From contig CAVSMH010000004.1 in assembly GCA_963728965.1 (NCBI GenBank), positions 1 to 64,000 of the forward strand: 64,000 nucleotides of DNA. Direction: 5' to 3'. The DNA is from DASQZT01 sp963728965. Its GTDB lineage: Bacteria; Acidobacteriota; Terriglobia; Bryobacterales; Bryobacteraceae. Shown here piece by piece: positions 17,142-26,481 of the stretch. The position numbers were made by a program, and so were the translations under genes. How positions within the stretch are numbered: the stretch's first letter is position 1; the number at the start of each line of letters is the position of its first letter. Under the pieces are notes generated by a model. That model did not search any database and was not told where the DNA came from. It saw only the letters and a list, made by a program, of their open reading frames with translations.

Positions 17142-17399
17142 TCTCCAGCTTCATCTTCTCCTTCACCGAAGCCGTGAACCTGTACGCCTTAGCCACACGA
17201 ACCGGCAAGCGGCTGACCTACGACGCGGAGAAGATGATCATAACCACCTGTCCGATGCCAGCTGCCTGGTGGCCGGCGAGTATCGCAAAGGATTCGAGCC
17301 GGGATTGGAAAAGGCCTTTCACCGCTGCCAAAAAGGGTGGCGTGAAGAACTACTTCGTCGAGATGGACCTCAATGACATGAAGGCCAGCTACTATTTCC
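17138..17399 (+). pseudogene. Decayed Gfo/Idh/MocA-like oxidoreductase C-terminus plus another fragment
   Basis: The plus frame gives NLYALATRTGKRLTYDAEKM, resembling the end of Gfo/Idh/MocA oxidoreductases. A frameshift later, the overlapping frame reads LVAGEYRKGFEPGLEKAF, the usual ending of such proteins. After another shift, GGVKNYFVEMDLNDMKAS resembles the end of a sugar-phosphate isomerase/epimerase. At least two frames are needed, so these are dead gene ends fused by rearrangement. Assignments are tentative. Confidence 0.45.
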
Positions 17400-17552
17400 G
17401 TGGAATGGGGCACCTCTGACAATAATCGCCGCGCCAAGTACTACGCCCTGACACGCGCCGGGAAGAAGCAACTCGTGAAGGAGGTGCGCGAATGGGGTCA
17501 GACCACGGCCATCATCGCCAGGTTCTTGTCCCCGTCCGAGGAGGCCTCATGA
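17400..17552 (+). pseudogene. C-terminal remnant of a PadR-family transcriptional regulator
   Basis: The frame EWGTSDNNRRAKYYALTRAG with KKQLVKEVREWGQ and a stop at 17550-17552 is the characteristic wing and C-terminal helix of acidobacterial PadR regulators. The helix-turn-helix N-terminus is missing. Its TGA overlaps the ATG of the ADOP permease, the classic PadR-ADOP gene pair of this phylum, where the regulator is thought to control the permease. Confidence 0.8.
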
Positions 17553-19925
17553 CCGCCATCCGCGCCTTCCTGTTCCGCCTGGCCGCGCTCCGCAGCAAGA
17601 CGCAACAAGAGCGGGAACTGGTTGAGGAACTGGAGTGCCACCTCCAGATGCAGGTCGAGGCCAACCTCCGCTTTGGAATGGGGCCGGCCGAGGCCCGCCG
17701 CGCCGCGCTGCTGAAATCCGGCGGTGTGGAGTTGGCCCGGGAAGAATGCCGCGACCGCCGCGGCCTGCCAGGGTTGGAAACGACCTTGCGAGATCTGCGT
17801 CACGCATGGCGGCTTCTCTCGCGCGGCCCGGTCTTCACACTGGTGGCGGTGTTGTCGCTGGCACTCGGCATCGGGGCCAACACGGCGATTTTCACGCTGC
17901 TCGACCAAATCGTGCTCCGGCGCCTTCCCGTCCGGAATCCCGAGCAACTCCAGATGATCTGGACCACCGGACCAAGCCTGGGCAGCAACCAGAGATCGAG
18001 AGCATCGTCCTACCCGATGTACCAGGATTTCCAGCAGGCGCCGGCCTTCTCGTACGTCTTCTGCCGGTCCTTCACCCCCCTCTCCATCAGCCTGGCAAAG
18101 CAGACGGAGCGCGTTATGGGCGAACTGGTCTCGGGGAATTACTTTCAGGCGCTCGGCATCGGGCCCGCACTCGGACGGGTGTTTTCGCCCGAAGAGGATG
18201 ACCGGGTGTACAAAGGACATCCGTCGGTCGTGTTGAGCTACCCATACTGGGTGACGCGTTTCGGGGCCGATCCCGGTGTGCTCGGCCGGAAGATTCTGGT
18301 CAACAACTATCCGATGTTCGTTGTGGGAGTGTCGGCCGCAAGCTTCTCCGGAATCGATCCGGCGCGCTCGCCGCAAGTCCGCATTCCCATCCAGATGAAG
18401 CCGCTCATGATGCCTGCTTCCGACAACCTGGGCGACAGGCGCAGGCAGTGGATCCAGATCTTCGCGCGGCGCAAGCCCGGCTACACCATCGAGCCGTCGC
18501 AGGCCTCGTTGCAGCCGCTATTGAGCGGGATTCTGCGGGCCGAACTGGAAAGCCCGGCCCTTCGTGACACATCCAAGCGCAATCGCGACCTGTTTCTGTC
18601 CAGGAGAGTGCTCACCGAATCGGCAGCCAACGGCTACTCCTCGTTGCCCACGAGCTACTCAAGGGCACTGGTGGCGCTGATGGGCATGGCCGGCGTGGTG
18701 CTCCTCATTGCGTGCTTCAACGTGGCGAGCCTGCTGATCGCACGCGCGGCCGCCCGGCAGAAGGAACTCGCCATGCGGTTGGCCGTTGGCGCATCGCGCG
18801 GACAGCTCTTGCGGCAATTGCTGATGGAGAGCGCCGTGCTCTCCGTGTTGGGTGCGGCCTTGGGCCTCCTGGTTTCGGTGGCGATGGTACAGGGACTGCT
18901 TCGCTTCCTGCCCGTAAATGGCATGTTGGCGACCCTGAGGGCGCAGCCGGATTGGCGCATTCTTGGATTCAACGCCGCGCTGGCGTTGGCCACATCGTTC
19001 TTATTCGGCCTGGCGCCGGCGTGGCAAGCTCTGAAAGCCGATCTGTGGAGCACGCTGAAGGATGCCGCGGGCGCGGTTGGCGGAAGCCGCGGTTCGGTAA
19101 CCCTGCGCAAGAGCCTGGTGACGGCGCAAGTGGCTTTCTCCTTTCTGCTGATTTCGGGCCCTGCTGTTCAGCAAAACGCTGGTCCATCTGAAATCGACGA
19201 ACTCGGGATTCCGGGACATGGACAACCTTATCAGCTTCCAGATCAACCCGGCGGCCAGCGGCTATTCGCTGGCGCGTCTGAAGACCTTCTACCAACGGAT
19301 GCTGGAGAGGGTCCGGTTGTTGCCCGAGGTCAAGTCGGCAGGCTATGCGTGGGTGCCTGTCCTGAGTGGCCGAGAAGCCGATTGGGACGTGTTGGCGGAG
19401 GACCGGGAGGCTGAAGATCGCGATACCCAGGCCTATGTCAATGGCCTCTCGCCCGGCTATTTTCGGACAATGGGAGTGCCGTTGCTCGAAGGCCGCGACT
19501 TCGAGGACGGCGATGTCAGCGGCCGCGCCAAATTGGCCGTTGTGAACCGCAAGTTCGCCCGCGATTTTTTCGAAAGCAGGAGTCCCATCGGATGGCGGAT
19601 CGGATTGGACACCGGCCGGGGAGCAAAACCCGATATCGAGATCGTGGGCCTGGTGGAGGACTCGCTGTACGAAGGTCCGAGGCAAGTGGTGCGCCGCCAG
19701 GTTTTCTTTCCGTTCCTGCAAATGAACCAATCGGTCGGCACCGCCTTCTACGTACGAACCGCCGCCGACTCGGCCGGCATGTTTGCCGCATTGCGCCGGA
19801 ACGCAGGGGAACTGGACGCGACCATCCCGATCTATGAAATGAAGATGCTGGCGCACCAACTCGACGAAACGCTCGTCACCGAGCGTTTGACCGCGACGCT
19901 CTCGGCGGCCTTCGGAATCCTGTGG
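17549..19925 (+). pseudogene. ADOP-type ABC permease (FtsX/MacB_PCD), frameshifted and 3'-truncated
   Basis: From the ATG at 17549 the product has the ADOP N-terminal segment, TM1 (FTLVAVLSLALGIGANTAIF), a MacB periplasmic core, and three FtsX membrane helices (ALMGMAGVVLLIACFNVASL, ESAVLSVLGAALGLLVSVAM, NAALALATSFLFGLAPAW). A frameshift near 19155, just after VAFSFLLISG, moves the second half into the frame that continues SKTLVHLKSTNSGFRDMDNL and a second periplasmic core up to TLSAAFGIL at about 19920. The last ~110 residues with the final three helices are missing at the junction with the FAD oxidoreductase. It overlaps the PadR remnant. Non-functional. Confidence 0.88.
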
Positions 19926-19935
19926 TCAGCCAACG

Positions 19936-20907
19936 TTATACGCGGGTAAGACGGTAAAGCCACCGACCGGGTACGAAAGGTACCAAGTATTCTGCGAATC
20001 CCCAACCTACGATCGCGCGGAAGACCGCTGCCATTTCGAACTGACGATGCAGCATGGCACGGCAGGCCATACGGTAGAGGTGCGGCGCAAGACGCTCGGC
20101 TGCTGCCATACCCGCCATTCTACCGGTGAGCAGCGCATTCAACATGCCCGAGCCAGTGAACGGATCGACGAAGCCGACCGAGTCGCCCGCAGCGTAAACC
20201 TCGGCCGAGTTTTCTCGCTCCACCTCAGAAAATACCAGTGGCCCGGTGACGAGCCAAGGCATCCGCCGCGACAGCAGCTGCAGCCGTTCGGCCAGATAGG
20301 GGCGGCTGAAGACCACGTCATCGAAGCAAAAGCCATAGCGGCCCAGCACGGTCTCCGGGAGAATACCACAGACGTTTGTGACGCCGTTTTCCACAGGGCT
20401 GACACCAACATAGCCCGAACGCTCGAAGAAAACCTCCACAGCATCGCTGGCCGGGCCTTCGAAGTGGCTCTTGAACCCGAACAGCCGGTTGCCTTTTTGG
20501 GCTGCGCCACGCCGTCCCGCGGCCAGAATCGTCGCACCCGGCGGCCCTTGCCAACGCTCTCCGCGCACGACCGTGGCACCCAGTGCCGCAGCGCGATTGA
20601 GCAGCATACGGTCGAGTTCCAGACGGGTGAGTCCGAATGCCGGTTCAGCCAGCTTCCATTCTTTCAAGCGCGAGCCGAACCGCAGCCGGCAGCGCTCCAT
20701 CCGTGCCGGCTTCCGGCTCCGGAATTCATCCCACGCGCCGAGTTCCTCCAGCACGCCACATGTTTCCGCAGCCAGGAATTCGCCACAAACCTTGTGATGC
20801 GGCGCGCGCGACTTTTCGAGAATGTGCACTGAGGCGCCATAGCCGAGCGCCGCGATTGCGGCGGCCGATCCGGCAGGGCCGCCGCCAACGACCCGAATGG
20901 CTTTCAT
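19936..20907 (-). CDS. FAD-dependent oxidoreductase (geranylgeranyl-reductase-like)
   Basis: This 323-residue flavoprotein has the FAD-binding VVGGGPAGSAAA at residues 6-17, a strand-2 acidic residue in VHILEKS, KVCGEFLAAE, and the second FAD motif AAGDSVGFVDPFTGSGM near residue 240. It has no membrane segment. The start at 20907 puts the GxGxxG at the N-terminus; the longer frame to 20943 overlaps the upstream gene. It directly follows the outer-membrane protein gene (1-base gap), suggesting co-transcription. Relatives act on lipids or polyketides; the substrate here is unknown. Confidence 0.82.
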   Translation of the reverse strand: MKAIRVVGGGPAGSAAAIAALGYGASVHILEKSRAPHHKVCGEFLAAETCGVLEELGAWDEFRSRKPARMERCRLRFGSRLKEWKLAEPAFGLTRLELDRMLLNRAAALGATVVRGERWQGPPGATILAAGRRGAAQKGNRLFGFKSHFEGPASDAVEVFFERSGYVGVSPVENGVTNVCGILPETVLGRYGFCFDDVVFSRPYLAERLQLLSRRMPWLVTGPLVFSEVERENSAEVYAAGDSVGFVDPFTGSGMLNALLTGRMAGMAAAERLAPHLYRMACRAMLHRQFEMAAVFRAIVGWGFAEYLVPFVPGRWLYRLTRV

Positions 20908-20908
20908 T

Positions 20909-21916
20909 CTACCGGAAGGTGTAGCTGACCAGCGCGCGCACATTGAACAAACCGTCGTTGGTGGTGAGCGCGCCAGCCCTGCGCTGCACCCCCAGCGGCG
21001 TGTAAAAGACGTCGAACCCGAATGCGACGTCCTTCCGGATGGCGTAGCTCACGCCGCCGCTGGTAGAGAACGTGCCGCCGCGCGTCCACATGCGCGTCTG
21101 ATCCAGGCCGTCCTCGAGAGGCGCATGGACCTGGAAAACACCGTCGATAAAATTTCCCGCGACGGCCACGTGCGGCGTCAGTTTCGGCATGCTGCGAAGC
21201 TTGCGGGACACCTGGAATTCCATGCCGGCATACCGTAGCGATGCCTTGTCCTGCGACTGACCAACGCACTCGGTCGGATTCTGCGGAGAGCCGGGTGCGA
21301 ACGATAGCACACTATTAGGGCAGGTAAACGCGCCCTTTACCCAGCCGAGTTGTCCGTATCCGCGCCAGTTCACCGCCCATTGCTCGTGCTGAATCAGGGG
21401 ACGCTCCACTCCGAATGCCACAAGTCGCGGCGTGAGGCCCCACACTTCAAACAGTGGCGGCGCGGCAATCACTGCCGTAAATTTATCCGGCAATCCGATC
21501 CGTATGACCGGCCGGATGAAGACATGCGTCTGATTCAGATCTTCGGGAGCTTTCCCGTTGAATCCGATTTGGGACTGTCCGGCATCGAGCGTAGGAAGCC
21601 AGCCCAATTCCAGACCCACACTGATCGATCCGGCGTGATAGCCTTCCGCAGGCGCAGGCGGCTGCAGTCCGTTGAGCAGCGTCGCAGAAGCGAAATATTT
21701 CAGTCCCCATGCCTCGGGGCGCTCGAAGCCGATATGGTAATTGCTCTTGAAGTTGTAACCGGCCGCCGCTCCACCTCCACCGGTTGCACCGGTGCTCCCA
21801 GCAGTAGTCCCACCGCTGCGTCCGCCGTTGCCGCCGCCGTATTGGGCCGTAGCGTCAAAAACAAGCAGGCCACTGATTCCTATCAGACAGACAAAATATC
21901 TAGTAAGTCGAAACAT
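20909..21916 (-). CDS. Outer-membrane beta-barrel-like protein, unknown function
   Basis: This 335-residue protein begins with a signal peptide (LTRYFVCLIGISGLLVFDATAQ, cleavage likely after AQ) and then a Gly/Thr/Ser-rich linker (residues 26-50). Alternating beta-strand patterns follow, ending in YTFR, and aromatic strand ends recur (VGLELGWLP, HVFIRPVIRIG, VFYTPLGV). It fits an outer-membrane barrel, but I recognise no named family. The gene sits between YceI and the FAD oxidoreductase with short gaps (27 and 1 bp), so the three probably form one minus-strand operon. Confidence 0.6.
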   Translation of the reverse strand: MFRLTRYFVCLIGISGLLVFDATAQYGGGNGGRSGGTTAGSTGATGGGGAAAGYNFKSNYHIGFERPEAWGLKYFASATLLNGLQPPAPAEGYHAGSISVGLELGWLPTLDAGQSQIGFNGKAPEDLNQTHVFIRPVIRIGLPDKFTAVIAAPPLFEVWGLTPRLVAFGVERPLIQHEQWAVNWRGYGQLGWVKGAFTCPNSVLSFAPGSPQNPTECVGQSQDKASLRYAGMEFQVSRKLRSMPKLTPHVAVAGNFIDGVFQVHAPLEDGLDQTRMWTRGGTFSTSGGVSYAIRKDVAFGFDVFYTPLGVQRRAGALTTNDGLFNVRALVSYTFR

Positions 21917-21943
21917 GATACTCCTCCATATAATGCGCGGTTG

Positions 21944-22513
21944 TCACCGCGCCAGTTGAATATTGAATTCGATCCGGATTTCGTCCTTTACCTGTATCGT
22001 GCCGCCGGCTACTTTGACGGGCTTGATGCCGAATTCGGATTGTTTGAGGCGAGCACCTCCACGATAGTGCCCGCCGTTTTCCCGCACTTCCACCTCGATC
22101 GGACGTGAGTGGCCATGAATTGTCAAGTTCCCGCGCACGCGCCAAGCCCCGTCACCTGTTGATTCGGCACCTGTAGATCGAAAGACAATCTCAGGGTGAT
22201 ACTCAACGTCCAGGACCTCTGGGCCGAGCATTGTGCCTTGAATCTCGTCGCGGTCCTTCTCGGACTCGTTGGCGTCGCGGACCTTCAGCGATGTAGCCGC
22301 TACCCGCAATTCCACAGTATGGGCGGAAGTGTCCACAACGCCGCTCTTGACAGGCGCCGCAATCTCGTGATCGTGCCCGAACGCCCAAAATATACCTGCC
22401 TTGTAGACGCGAACCATCATTTCGGATTTGGCGGTATCGAGTTGCCGCTGTTCGGCGGATGCCGCGGCACAGAGAAAACCGGTAATCGAGAAGATTGCTG
22501 CGCACACTCTCAT
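21944..22513 (-). CDS. YceI-family periplasmic lipid-binding protein
   Basis: This 189-residue protein has a signal peptide (MRVCAAIFSITGFLCAAASA) followed by a YceI-like lipocalin fold: LDTAKSEMMVRVYKAGIFWAF, the HDHEI segment, DVEYHPEIVFRST, the conserved NLTIHGHSRPIEVEV strand pair and LKQSEFGIKPVKVAGGTIQV. YceI proteins bind isoprenoid chains in the periplasm. It is first in the apparent three-gene minus-strand operon. No special regulatory site was seen upstream. Confidence 0.88.
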   Translation of the reverse strand: MRVCAAIFSITGFLCAAASAEQRQLDTAKSEMMVRVYKAGIFWAFGHDHEIAAPVKSGVVDTSAHTVELRVAATSLKVRDANESEKDRDEIQGTMLGPEVLDVEYHPEIVFRSTGAESTGDGAWRVRGNLTIHGHSRPIEVEVRENGGHYRGGARLKQSEFGIKPVKVAGGTIQVKDEIRIEFNIQLAR

Positions 22514-22632
22514 GTCAATCGATACTCCCTAAATATCGGTTCGGTGGCGCTGCTATGCCCAGAGTAGCGGCAGGACCAGAATCGGGTTGTTCAAGCGATG
22601 TAAAAATGCTGTAAGCGCCATAGAGTTCGGTA

Positions 22633-23544
22633 TTAATCGTGACCGGCGGAGCGTGGGCCTTTCCGGTGCTCGGCCTGATCGTGCGTTTGGAAACGGGAAC
22701 AGTCCACCATGTGGGCTACTAATCCATTGTTGCGAGTGTTCTTTGAGTAACCAGCCACAAGCTGTTTTTGATATTCGCGCTGGAAGAAGTTGAACAGACC
22801 CGGCCGGTCGCCGACGATTTCCAAATCGGCATCGTTCATGGTGAGCTTACCGAAGCGGAGAACGCCGCCCCGATGGTAGATGTAAGCGTCGGTGCGAAAT
22901 GGCGGCTCGAGCATCGGTAGATGCCGGCCGGAACCGAAGATGAGGATGATAGCGTCGCCTGCCACGGAGACGCGGACAACATGACCATGGATGTCGGGAG
23001 CAGGCGTCAGCGCGGCTGGCGAGAAAATCAGATCATCACCGTCGACCTGAACGCCCCGGCCGGGATTCTGATGGATCAGTTTCTCGAGATCCTCTCCCAG
23101 AAAATGCAAAAGGCCCTTGACCGGTAAGTGCCCGGCATTGATCTTGTCGGCATGCACTCGGACGTTCCCGTCGGCGGTGACGGAGAGCGAAGCCGTGATG
23201 CGAAACGGCACGTCGATTCCCTTGTGAATCTTACCTGCCTGGATTAACCTGTTGCCTGCAAATGTAACGGTGACGTCCTTTATCGGCGCGCCTTCATATG
23301 CGAATACATATTGATTCATGAGCGCGGTCAGCGAATTAGCCGTAACGTGGATTTCGGCAGAATCGGCATGCACGACGAATGAATTACTGTTATCAAAGGT
23401 CACTGGGACCGACGGTTTAGTGCGCTCGAGTTCGCCACGCAACGAGCGGACGCCGAGCACGATATCGCTGCTGACCAGCAGGTTTACATTCCGGATCTGA
23501 ATGCCGACTGCTCCAGCATCCGTACTCGGAGGGCGGCCCGAGTC
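22633..23544 (-). pseudogene. Conserved hypothetical (LmeA/AsmA-like beta-rich) protein, 5'-truncated by IS256-type element
   Basis: The minus frame enters from the IS256-type element and gives about 300 residues with no natural start: GIQIRNVNLLVSSDIVLGVR, SFVVHADSAEIHVTANSLTALMNQYVFA, then VRVHADKINAGHLPVKGLLHFLGEDLEKLI, and SVAGDAIILIFGSG. The repeated amphipathic strands suggest a lipid-binding beta-taco like LmeA or AsmA proteins, but I cannot assign it firmly. The ORF start inside the IS (23571) is artificial. The missing 5' end is not recognisable beyond the element. Confidence 0.5.
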
Positions 23545-24960
23545 TAGTTGGAAGTTGAAGCGGCGGTTCAACCCCGGTTCGCATAGAATCGGGGTGCTGA
23601 ATCCTTTGGAAAGGAGAACCGCCGTGAAACGAAACTATCACACCATCGCTTCGTCAGGAAAGGCGAACGAACGACAACTGACCGAGTTTCTGAGCCGCAA
23701 CGGCCAGTTTCTGCTGCCGATGGTGGAACTGATCGAGCAATCCCGGATGGCTGTTGAGGAGCTGATTGACGTGGCCGGTCGGGTCACAATCGAGGCTGTG
23801 CTGAAGCTCTCGGCGCAGCAGGTGGCCGGCGAGCCGAGTCAAGGCAAGCTGCGGAATGGGGATATCGGGTGGCATGGAACTCAGAACGGGACTGTCTACC
23901 TGCGGGATCGGAAGCTGCCGGTGAACAAGCCGCGGCTTCGACGAAAGGGCAAAGGCAAGGGCAAGGAGGTTCCGGTTCCGGCCTATGTGGCGATGCAGGA
24001 TCGGGCGGGTATGGGGGCTCGCATGCTCGACTTGCTGATGCGCGGCGTGAGCACGCGTCAGTATGAGCACGTCATCCCGGCGATGGCGGAGACGGTCGGG
24101 GTGGGCAAGAGCAGCGTGAGCCGAGAGACGATCACCGCGGCGGAAAAGAAACTCGAGGAGTTGACCGCCAGGCGATTTGACGAAATGGACTTGCTGATCA
24201 TCTACATCGACGGCATGGCCTTCGGCGACCACTGCATTATCGGCGCGGTGGGCGTGGATGTGGAGGGTCGGAAATATCTGCTGGGGATTCAAGAGGGAGC
24301 GACCGAAAATGCCGCGGCGGTGAAGGATCTGTTGGAGCGCTTGGTGGCGCAAGGGGTAGATCCCAATCGCAAGCGGCTGTTTGTGATCGACGGTTCGAAG
24401 GCACTGCGCACAGCGATTAAGGCCGTGTTCGGGGCGCAGAATCACATTCAGCGCTGCAGGCAACATAAGCTGCGGAACGTGGTGGATCGGGTGGCGGAAG
24501 ATCAGAAGGAGCAAGTCAAAGCGCTGCTGAAGGCCGCCTGGAAACTAGGGCACAAGGAGGGAATGGCGAAAATCCGGAAGCTGTCGGAATGGCTCGAAAG
24601 AGAGTGCCCGGCCGCGGCAGCCAGCCTGCTGGAGGGACTGGAGGAGTGCTTCACGATCAACCGGCTCGACGTTCCGACTTCACTCCACCGCTGCTTGGCT
24701 ACCACCAACGTGATTGAGAGCGCGCACGCCGGCGTTCGCATGCGGACCAATCGAGTGAGCCGCTGGAAGGACGGCAAGATGGTGCAGCGCTGGGTGGCAA
24801 GCTCATTCCTGGCAACGGAGAAAAGCTTCCGGCGCATCATGGGATACAAGGACCTTTGGGCACTCAAAGCGATTTTGGATGAGAAGGTCGAAAAAGATGT
24901 TGCGCCGAAGCAGAAGGTAGCGTAAGATGATTTCCGACCGCCGCTACTTACTTCCAACTA
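23545..24960 (+). mobile_element. IS256-family-like insertion sequence
   Basis: A 1416-bp element carries one transposase gene. The ends are inverted repeats: TAGTTGGAAGT at the left (23545-23555) matches the reverse complement of the right end, and a second block GCGGCGGT further in also matches. No direct target duplication is visible. It interrupts the 5' part of the gene at 22633-23544. Confidence 0.8.
23624..24925 (+). CDS. IS256/Mutator-family transposase
   Basis: This 433-residue transposase_mut protein starts at the GTG at 23624, which has a strong GGAAAGGAG 6-12 bases upstream; the longer frame from 23501 runs into the terminal repeat and is artificial. Family signatures are DLLIIYIDGMAFGDH (first Asp), LFVIDGSKALRTAI (second Asp) with QRCRQHKLRNVVD following, and TNVIESAHAGVR with the catalytic Glu. 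The middle basic run KGKGKGKE is unusual. The gene looks intact, so the element may be active. Confidence 0.92.
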   Translation: MKRNYHTIASSGKANERQLTEFLSRNGQFLLPMVELIEQSRMAVEELIDVAGRVTIEAVLKLSAQQVAGEPSQGKLRNGDIGWHGTQNGTVYLRDRKLPVNKPRLRRKGKGKGKEVPVPAYVAMQDRAGMGARMLDLLMRGVSTRQYEHVIPAMAETVGVGKSSVSRETITAAEKKLEELTARRFDEMDLLIIYIDGMAFGDHCIIGAVGVDVEGRKYLLGIQEGATENAAAVKDLLERLVAQGVDPNRKRLFVIDGSKALRTAIKAVFGAQNHIQRCRQHKLRNVVDRVAEDQKEQVKALLKAAWKLGHKEGMAKIRKLSEWLERECPAAAASLLEGLEECFTINRLDVPTSLHRCLATTNVIESAHAGVRMRTNRVSRWKDGKMVQRWVASSFLATEKSFRRIMGYKDLWALKAILDEKVEKDVAPKQKVA

Positions 24961-25259
24961 ACTCCGGGCGCCCTCCGTACTCGAGCGGGAATTGACAACG
25001 AAGAGCGCGAGAGCGCTGATCGCAACAGTACGAAATTTCATAGCCTCTCCAGCGACTCATCAAGTGCACGTCGACTACCCTTACAAATGTTACGAATGCG
25101 ATTCCCGAGTTGAATTGGCCGACAAACCGTTGTGGATGTCGCCTTGCCTCGCCCAACCTTGGCAGACCAGCAAAGAGCGGCCGATTCAATGGATCGACAT
25201 CGACATTTCACCCGATGAAAAGGGAGGTGGTCTATGATGAATCGACCAGGAGGGTCGGA
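24961..25259 (+). other. Inter-gene stretch with one doubtful small ORF
   Basis: This ~300-bp gap lies between the IS256-type right end and a TonB-receptor remnant. A plus-strand frame from a TTG at 24992 to 25237 (81 codons) contains CYECDSRVELADKPLWMSPC and ends in an acidic tail; it has no clear ribosome site. The Cys pair is suggestive of a small zinc ribbon (DUF-like), but support is weak. Nothing else is seen. Confidence 0.3.
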
Positions 25260-25487
25260 TTAGCGAGGGGTTGAATCAACAACCCCGCCAGTCGTAGAAG
25301 TTGCTGGCGGCGCGGTGTTCGGCACCGCGGAGCCGGAGGCATCTTTCACCGTACCCGCGATTTCGGCTTCGCCGGTCTGAGCGATGGCGACACTTAGGAA
25401 CAACACGGCTGATGCGACGATTCTCGACAGCTTGGAAGTTTGCCCCTTGTGCGAACGAGTATAGTTGTATGATCCAGACCGGATCAA
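25260..25487 (-). pseudogene. N-terminal fragment of an Oar-like TonB-dependent receptor
   Basis: The minus frame encodes 75 residues: a signal-peptide-like stretch (SRIVASAVLFLSVAIAQ) followed by GEAEIAGTVKDASGSAVPN, the start of a carboxypeptidase-regulatory-like domain common in acidobacterial TonB receptors. The frame stops after about 30 residues of the mature part, whereas complete proteins exceed 1000 residues. It is therefore an abandoned 5' end. Confidence 0.65.
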
Positions 25488-25539
25488 GGGAATTTCTGTT
25501 TGACAGGCGAGGAGGAGAAAGGTACGGAAACGGCCGATG

Positions 25540-25890
25540 GATGGCCCGCGCGGTAGCCGGACTGGCGCTGGCCGGCACGCGATCCGCGCAGACCATCGGC
25601 CGCAACGGCATGGTCGCTACGCAATGGTGGAAACGGAGAAGCTGGGCTTTCTAGACCGCTATAACGACGGCAAACCGGCGCGCCGGTGCCGCTGGATAAG
25701 CTGCTGTCGAAGGAGTGCGGCGCGGAGCGGCGCGCGCGGATCGACACCGTGGACGCGGGCATTTCGGCCGAAGTGCGGAAGCAGGTGGAGGGGCGCGGAC
25801 AACGCGTGATTCCGCCGCGCGAAGGCATCGCCGGGGAAACGACCCTGGCGCTGAACACGATCCTGATCGACCCGGAATCGGGGCGCGCTG
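25540..25890 (+). pseudogene. Gamma-glutamyltransferase remnant with internal deletion
   Basis: One frame reads MARAVAGLALAGTRSAQTIGRNGMVATQ, a signal peptide and the GMVAT start of gamma-glutamyltranspeptidases. It is followed directly by sequence from the middle of the enzyme in other frames: MVETEKLGFLDRYNDGKPAR, then PLDKLLSKECGAERRARIDT and AGISAEVR. The several hundred intervening codons with the substrate pocket are missing, and the catalytic Thr region is not seen. At least one frame change is needed. It ends where the metalloprotease gene starts. Confidence 0.6.
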
Positions 25891-25916
25891 TGGGGCGGCG
25901 GCGGAGTCGGAACGTG

Positions 25917-26477
25917 GTGAAGACGGCGGCACTCCTGTTGGTGTGTGGGGGGCTCTCAGCGGCCACGCTGCGGTACTGGATCGAGCCGTGTCCGGGTCCC
26001 GCGTCGGGCTGCCGCGCGAACGATATGGACCTGGCGGAGTGGGCCATGGAGGCATGGCAGGCGGCATCCGCCGGAAGGTTGAAACTGGAGGCGACCGACA
26101 ATATGAAGCGTGCGCACATCCGGCTGTACTGGTCGAAGGGGCGGGACGGGCTCTACGGCGAGGCGCGGCCGATCACGGTGGATGGCGTGCGCGGCGCGGA
26201 GGTGTACGTGCAGCCCGCGGTGGTGCCGTTGAGCGTCACCGACGTGCTGTTGCGGGATGCGATCGTGTACCTGACCTGCCTGCACGAGACCGGTCACGCA
26301 CTGGGGCTGGCACATACCGACGATTTCGCGGACATCATGTACAGCTTTCAATACGGCGGCGACATCCCGGAGTATTTCGGGCGGTACCGGCGGCAGTTGG
26401 CCACCCGCGCGGATATCCGGACGCACGCCGGAATGTCGGGGGCGGACCGAAAGAGGCTGGCAGAAATCTACCGGTGA
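25917..26477 (+). CDS. Matrixin-like secreted zinc metalloprotease
   Basis: From the GTG at 25917 (or 25914) the product is about 186 residues with a signal peptide (KTAALLLVCGGLSAATLRYW). The metzincin zinc site HETGHALGLAH is followed by a Met-turn in DIMYSFQYGG. Length matches small bacterial matrixin/peptidase M10-like proteins. GGAG lies about 10 bases before the GTG. The upstream in-frame part (from 25686) comes from a gamma-glutamyltransferase remnant and is probably not translated as part of this protein. The stop is 4 bases before the amidase start, so they may be co-transcribed. Confidence 0.75.
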   Translation: MKTAALLLVCGGLSAATLRYWIEPCPGPASGCRANDMDLAEWAMEAWQAASAGRLKLEATDNMKRAHIRLYWSKGRDGLYGEARPITVDGVRGAEVYVQPAVVPLSVTDVLLRDAIVYLTCLHETGHALGLAHTDDFADIMYSFQYGGDIPEYFGRYRRQLATRADIRTHAGMSGADRKRLAEIYR

Positions 26478-26481
26478 GCGA

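Noticed and set aside
20047..20832. 261-codon plus frame
   Set aside because: It is antisense to the FAD oxidoreductase, whose FAD motifs are clear.
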